A DNA stretch of 64,000 nt. It comes from JADJOY01 sp046331705 [NCBI: bacterium]. GTDB taxonomy: Bacteria; JADJOY01. Shown one piece after another: positions 60,092 to 64,000 of the stretch. A model generated the notes under the pieces. That model searched no databases, was not told the origin of the DNA, and saw only the letters and a program-made list of their open reading frames with translations. The stretch spans positions 92,583 through 156,582 of the forward strand of contig JAXLQJ010000014.1 of the NCBI GenBank assembly GCA_046331705.1, given 5' to 3'. The translations under genes and the position numbers were made by a program. Position 1 is the first letter of the stretch. Each line of letters opens with the position of its first letter.

Positions 60092-61441
60092 TCAGCCCGC
60101 GGTCACGCAATAGCGGTGAACGGCCTCCAGGAACGTCTGCACGCCCCACCGGAAGCCGTCGACCGGGATGCGCTCGTTGTGGCCGTGGTAGAGCTTCGAG
60201 AACTCGAGCCCGGGCGGAAACTTCACGGGCGAAAACCCGTAGGTGCGAATGCCCATCTTGGAGAGCTCGGCATCGTCGGTGAGGCCGACGATCAGATACG
60301 GCACGGCGCGCGCGCCCGGATCGCGCTCCTCGATGGTCTTCTGCAGCACGTTCCACATCGGCGTGTCGAACGGGGTGACGATGCCCATGCCCTCGTTCAC
60401 CACCTCGAACGTGAATCCGGGGCCGACGATGTCGGTGATCTCGCGGATCAGCTCGTCGCGCGTGGTGCCGGGCATCACCCGGCAATCGAGCGTGACCTCG
60501 GCCACCGACGGGATCACGTTCACCTTCTTCCCCGCCGCGAGCCCGGTCGGGTTCACCGTGTCGTGGAGCGACGCGAAGATCACCTTCGCCTTTTCCTTGT
60601 CGGGCATGACCTTCTTGAGGATCAGGTCCGAGAACCTCGGATGGCGCGCGAGCTTCAGGATGAACGCCGGCACGGGCCCGAGCGCCTTCCCCATCTCGTC
60701 GAGAAAGCCGTCGATGATCGGATGCACCTTGAGCGGCGTGGAGACGCGGTCCAGCTTGTCGATGGCGCGCGAGAGCTTCACCACCGCGTTGTTGCCGTGC
60801 GGCATCGAGCCGTGCCCGGGATCGCCCTCGACGCGCATCTTGAGCCACACGAAGCCCTTCTCCGCCACCTGCACCGGATAGAGCCGGTGCCCGCCGAGGT
60901 GCAGCGTGAAGCCGCCCAGCTCGTTGAGCGCGTACTTGCACGCGATCAGCTCCGGGCACTTCTCGACCATGTGCCGCGAGCCGTAGGTGCAGCCCGCCTC
61001 CTCGTCGGCGAAGGCGTTGAAGATCAGATCGTGCTCGAGCTTCCATCCCTGGCGCTTGGCGGTGAGGAACGTGGCCAACGAGTAGGCCGTCACGTTCTTC
61101 ATGTCGATGGCGCCGCGCCCGTAGATCTCGCCGTCGAGGATCTGCCCTCCGAACGGGTCGGCCCGCCAGTGCTCGCGATCGACGGGCACCACGTCGAGGT
61201 GGCTCGTCATCATGAGGCCGGTGTCGCGCTGGGCCCCGCGCAGGCGACTGGTGATGCACGCGCGCCCGGGCGCGGTCTCGACCACCTTGCACTCGAGGCC
61301 CTCGCGCTCGAGGACGCCCCGCAGATAGTCGACCGCGAGCCTCTCGTTCCCGGGCGGATTGGTGGTGTCGATCCGGAGCAGATCGAGGAAATGCTGCTGG
61401 GCCTCGTCGAGGATCGGCTGCCAATCGAGCGCGAGCGACAT
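60092..61441 (-). CDS. M20 family metallopeptidase
   Basis: 449 residues, ATG 61441 behind GGAGAT. Dizinc ligands visible in order: His in TSHLDVVPVD, bridging Asp in GRGAIDMKNV, Glu pair in FADEEAGCTYGSRH, Asp in VTLDCRVMPG and C-terminal His in YHGHNERIPVDGF. The long inserted dimerisation domain (about 185-330) is present. Similar proteins are acylase, carboxypeptidase or desuccinylase enzymes acting on small peptides and N-acyl amino acids. A TACACT at 61484-61489 (minus strand, CTGCTACACT) may be its -10. It is the first of a run that continues hisE, SDR, MFS. Confidence 0.92.
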   Translation of the reverse strand: MSLALDWQPILDEAQQHFLDLLRIDTTNPPGNERLAVDYLRGVLEREGLECKVVETAPGRACITSRLRGAQRDTGLMMTSHLDVVPVDREHWRADPFGGQILDGEIYGRGAIDMKNVTAYSLATFLTAKRQGWKLEHDLIFNAFADEEAGCTYGSRHMVEKCPELIACKYALNELGGFTLHLGGHRLYPVQVAEKGFVWLKMRVEGDPGHGSMPHGNNAVVKLSRAIDKLDRVSTPLKVHPIIDGFLDEMGKALGPVPAFILKLARHPRFSDLILKKVMPDKEKAKVIFASLHDTVNPTGLAAGKKVNVIPSVAEVTLDCRVMPGTTRDELIREITDIVGPGFTFEVVNEGMGIVTPFDTPMWNVLQKTIEERDPGARAVPYLIVGLTDDAELSKMGIRTYGFSPVKFPPGLEFSKLYHGHNERIPVDGFRWGVQTFLEAVHRYCVTAG

Positions 61442-61554
61442 GGCGAAATCTCCGCGAAACGGCGGGGTCGTGGGCGAATCGCGAGTGTAGCAGGGTGTCA
61501 CGATGCGAGGCCGCGCCCCCGCGAACGCCGCGCCCGGCGCGCGCGCCGCGTGGC

Positions 61555-62625
61555 TCAGCGCGGCCGCGAGGCGGCGGGTGTCGTCCCGGTCCAGCGCTTG
61601 TAGGCCCGGGTGAAGTTGGCGACATCCGAGTAGCCGAGCTGCGCCGCGATCCGCTCCATCGAGAGGTCGGGGTCAGCGAGCAGCCGCCGCGCCCGATCGA
61701 GTCGCACCTCGTCGAGCAGCTGCCGGTAGCTGGTGCGGTTCTCCGCGAGCCGCCGCTTGAGCGTGCGATCCGAGAGATGGAGCGCGCGCGCCACGTCCTC
61801 GAGCGCCGGCGCGCGCTCGCCGCCCGCGGCCACCAGCGCGCGGACCCGCGCCACGAATCGCCCGGTGTCGCCGATCGCCTGAAGCTCCCGCTCGCATTGC
61901 TCGCGGGCCAGGCGCGTCGCCACCGGATCGGCGCTGACGAGGGGCAGGTCCAGGATGCTCTCGGGGAAGAGCAGTCGACTCTGTGGCTGGCGGAAGCGCA
62001 TCCGACCGGGCACCAGATTCGCGAAGCGCCGGAAATGCGCCGGCTCGGCGAACGAGAAATCCACCCAGCCCGAGAGCGAGCGCCCGGTCAGCGCGTTGCC
62101 GATCTGCCAGAGCCCGACGAAGAGCGTCACGACCAGGAACTCGAAGGCCTCGCCGCGCAGATCGCAGTTCTCGATCGCCAGCACGCCGCGTCCCGCCTCC
62201 GTGTAGCTGCGTAGCGAGAGCAGCGTGGTGCGGGTGCGGCTGAAGCGCTCCGCGAGCGTCAACGCCTCACGCACGTTCGCCGCGGTCATCGCCGCGAATC
62301 CCAGGAACCCGTGCATCGAGATGCGCATCTTCATGCCCATGGAGAACGCGAGCCCGGGCTCGCCGGTGAGCGCCAGCGCGCGACGCACGATCTCCGCGCA
62401 CGTCGAGATGGGCAGCCGCGTTCCCGGGTCGGCGAGGATGCGCGGCGTGAGCCTGAGGCCGTGCAGCAGCTCGCTCGCGCGCACCCCCCAGTCGCCGGTG
62501 AGCTCGACCAGCTCGAGGACGTAGTTCCCCGGCAGATCTCCTTCTTCCGGGGGCGCGAGGCGCGGCTTGGCGGGCACGATCGAGGACCGATTCCGAGATG
62601 GCCCAAAATGACAAGAAGCCGGCAC
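61555..62625 (-). CDS. AraC-family regulator with N-terminal effector domain
   Basis: 356 residues from GTG 62625, with a later GTG at 62577 as a possible true start because a TAGGTT -10 (62626-62631) would begin transcription downstream of the first. The N-terminal domain (to about 230) is the arabinose-binding-like/OruR-type effector domain (GEPGLAFSMGMKMRISMHGF). The C-terminal AraC DNA-binding domain, about 265-356, has two helix-turn-helix elements: VARALHLSDRTLKRRLAENR and AQLGYSDVANFTRAYKRWTG. It is divergent from the metal-dependent hydrolase gene and probably controls that gene. Confidence 0.92.
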   Translation of the reverse strand: MPASCHFGPSRNRSSIVPAKPRLAPPEEGDLPGNYVLELVELTGDWGVRASELLHGLRLTPRILADPGTRLPISTCAEIVRRALALTGEPGLAFSMGMKMRISMHGFLGFAAMTAANVREALTLAERFSRTRTTLLSLRSYTEAGRGVLAIENCDLRGEAFEFLVVTLFVGLWQIGNALTGRSLSGWVDFSFAEPAHFRRFANLVPGRMRFRQPQSRLLFPESILDLPLVSADPVATRLAREQCERELQAIGDTGRFVARVRALVAAGGERAPALEDVARALHLSDRTLKRRLAENRTSYRQLLDEVRLDRARRLLADPDLSMERIAAQLGYSDVANFTRAYKRWTGTTPAASRPR

Positions 62626-62706
62626 AACCTAACCTGTCGCGTGGCGCGAACCCAGGGGACGCTGTGCGCGTTCGATGCTCGCACCCGAGATCGACCGGAG
62701 GAGCCC

Positions 62707-63633
62707 ATGAGCCGAGCCCGCGCCGTTCGCCCCACTCGACGCGACACGACCCAGCCGGTCGTTCGCCGCCTCGACCTCGCCTTCGACCCCGCCGTCGTGC
62801 CGCGAGCCTGGCTCGAGCGCAGCCCGCACGTGAGCGTGCTCATGAACGGCCTGTCGCTGCTCTTTCCGGAGGGCGAGAAGTTCTTCGTCCAGTCGGTGAA
62901 GCATTTCGCGAACGCGCTCGAGGACCCGGCGCTGCGCAAGCGGGTCGCGGCGTTCGTCGGCCAGGAGGCCTTGCACGGCAGCGAGCACCGCGCGTTCAAC
63001 GCGATGCTGCGCGCCCAGGGCGACGAGGTCGCGGTCCAGCTCGAGCGAGAGGTGCGCTGGCTCCTGATCCTCGGGCATCGCGTGCTCTCGCGCAAAGCGC
63101 AGCTCGGCGTCACCTGCGCGCTCGAGCACTACACCGCCATCCTCGCCGAGGAGCTGCTCTCGCGCCCCGATCTGCAAGCAACCATCGATCCGAGCGTGCG
63201 GCCGCTCTGGCTCTGGCATGCGCTCGAGGAGAGCGAGCACAAGAGCGTCGCCTACGACGTCTACGAGGCCGTCGGCGGCGGCTACGTCACACGCGTCGCC
63301 ATGATGCTGCTCGCGACGGTGTTCTTCCTGGCGGAGATCGGCAACACGCACCTGAGGCTGACGCGTGCGCGCGGCGCGCTCCTCGACGTGCGCGGCTGGC
63401 TCGCGCTCGCTCGCTTCCTCGGGAGCCCGAGCGGGCTCCTCCCCCGACTGGCCCGGCCCTACCTCGACTACTTCCGTCCCCGCTTCCACCCCGCGGATCG
63501 GGATACGCGGGCGCTGGTCGAATCGTGGAGCGCGCATTTCGCCACTCTCGATCGCAACTCGGCGCGCGGGCGGCGTGGATCGCGGCGGATCGAGCGAGAC
63601 GAGCCGCGCCTCGCGGCCGCGGCGCCGGCCTGA
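62707..63633 (+). CDS. Predicted metal-dependent hydrolase (COG3687 type)
   Basis: 308 residues from ATG 62707 behind GGAGGAG. Metal motifs of the family: FVGQEALHGSEHRAFN, ALEHYTAILAEELL and LWHALEESEHKSVAYDVY, with paired E-x-x-H. A hydrophobic stretch VAMMLLATVFFLAEIGN at about 198-214 may bind a membrane or form a buried helix. Family members are often called metal-dependent hydrolases, but the reaction is unproven; the ligand arrangement is again ferritin-like. It is divergent from the AraC regulator by 81 bp, in the usual regulator-target layout. A basic C-terminal tail of about 25 residues is extra. Confidence 0.88.
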   Translation: MSRARAVRPTRRDTTQPVVRRLDLAFDPAVVPRAWLERSPHVSVLMNGLSLLFPEGEKFFVQSVKHFANALEDPALRKRVAAFVGQEALHGSEHRAFNAMLRAQGDEVAVQLEREVRWLLILGHRVLSRKAQLGVTCALEHYTAILAEELLSRPDLQATIDPSVRPLWLWHALEESEHKSVAYDVYEAVGGGYVTRVAMMLLATVFFLAEIGNTHLRLTRARGALLDVRGWLALARFLGSPSGLLPRLARPYLDYFRPRFHPADRDTRALVESWSAHFATLDRNSARGRRGSRRIERDEPRLAAAAPA

Positions 63634-64000
63634 AACCCAAGCCGCGCGCCGACTGGCGTTCGCTCACGTTTGCTGACGAACGACGACGATTGCCCGCGCG
63701 GTAGCCCGCTAACGAACGCTGGCGTCGGTCGCCAACCGCGGTTGGCGAGCCGTCGCGTGCTCGCGCGCGACCGTGCTGCTCGCTGCGCCGCGGCACGAGC
63801 GCGCCGCGATTCGGCGCGCGTCGCTCGCGCACGCGCGTCGTCGCGCGCGCCACCTGGCGCGCGACTTTCGTGCAACCGAGGCTCGCCCGCATCGACGCGC
63901 GGTAACCCCCGCTTCGAGCGTGGGTTCGCGCTTGGCGCAGCGCTTGCTCTTCCGCCGCGCGCGACAGGAAGCGCCAAGGAACGAACCCCGCCGCCCATCC
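63634..64000. other. Gene-free, CG-repeat-rich right end
   Basis: 367 bases to the window edge with runs of CGCGC and no frame with natural residue composition on either strand. Open frames here translate as Arg/Ala-rich low complexity. It contains the perfect palindrome at 63730-63747. Nothing else recognised. Confidence 0.5.
63730..63747. promoter_or_regulatory. Perfect 18-bp palindrome
   Basis: CGCCAACCGCGGTTGGCG is its own reverse complement over 18 bases. It lies in gene-free DNA about 100 bases past the hydrolase gene. It could be an operator for a gene beyond the window or a DNA-binding site; without a loop it is a poor RNA hairpin. Confidence 0.45.

Noticed and set aside
63468-63998. 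A 176-codon minus-strand frame at the right end
   Set aside because: It overlaps the hydrolase gene and is Arg/Ala/Ser low complexity with no ribosome site.
1-64000. Mobile elements, phage genes, integration sites or toxin-antitoxin systems
   Set aside because: No transposase, integrase, terminal repeats, tRNA-adjacent duplication or toxin-like small gene pairs could be found on reading both strands.

Overview
The window is about 64 kb of very GC-rich DNA from a Gram-negative bacterium. Outer-membrane biology is explicit: lpxC for lipid A, a TonB-dependent receptor, a TonB-ExbB-ExbD-ExbD operon and a lipoprotein. The gene styles (a paired ExbD operon, giant CSLREA/choice-of-anchor-D proteins, a GTG-rich rimP-nusA-ylxR-infB-DUF503-rbfA-truB operon) recall the former 'Deltaproteobacteria' and allies such as Myxococcota or Binatota. 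No rRNA gene is present, so the phylum is an inference. I found no tRNA, CRISPR array, insertion sequence, integrase or phage gene; this reads as ordinary chromosome.

Layout. 1-1.2 kb: the start of a secreted protein running off the left edge, and a possible small membrane protein. 1.2-7.6 kb: a branched-chain 2-oxoacid dehydrogenase cluster (E1 alpha, E1 beta, E2, an XRE-cupin regulator, and a second E1 with alpha and beta halves fused). 7.7-19.1 kb: two giant paralogous exported proteins in tandem on the minus strand, each a CSLREA/beta-helix head, 8 or 11 tandem Ig-like repeats of about 109 residues, and an FG-GAP/VCBS tail. 19.3-28.8 kb: a CoA-type Nudix hydrolase, a TonB-dependent receptor, a transglutaminase-like TPR lipoprotein, a secreted unknown, tonB-exbB-exbD-exbD and an ATP-grasp enzyme. 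28.8-32.4 kb: a minus-strand run of DUF4202, ferritin-like, DUF2062, HAD phosphatase and alpha/beta-hydrolase genes. 32.5-36.5 kb: a plus-strand lipid-flavoured run of PAP2, NAD(P)-binding epimerase, PlsB-type acyltransferase and a stand-alone E2-type acyltransferase domain. 36.5-43.1 kb: isochorismatase-like hydrolase, a GT39-SGNH fusion, a PilZ-like membrane protein and a large unknown. 43.2-53.4 kb: rho, a receiver-LpxC fusion facing it, then the nusA-infB operon. 53.5-56.2 kb: TetR regulator, unknown protein, OsmC and metallophosphoesterase. 56.2-62.6 kb: a minus-strand series (AraC regulator, M20 peptidase, HisE, SDR, OPA-type MFS carrier, diiron protein), then a divergent metal-dependent hydrolase and 0.37 kb of gene-free sequence.

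Most notable: the receiver domain fused to a catalytically intact LpxC; a GT39 glycosyltransferase carrying a complete SGNH hydrolase domain; a PlsB acyltransferase overlapping a gene for an E2 catalytic domain that has no lipoyl domain; the tandem giant surface proteins; and two E1 types around one E2. Many plausible -10 elements have the form GCTAnnnT and lie close to start codons, suggesting short or absent 5' leaders at several genes. Long open frames opposite real genes are common here because of GC-rich codon use and were not annotated.
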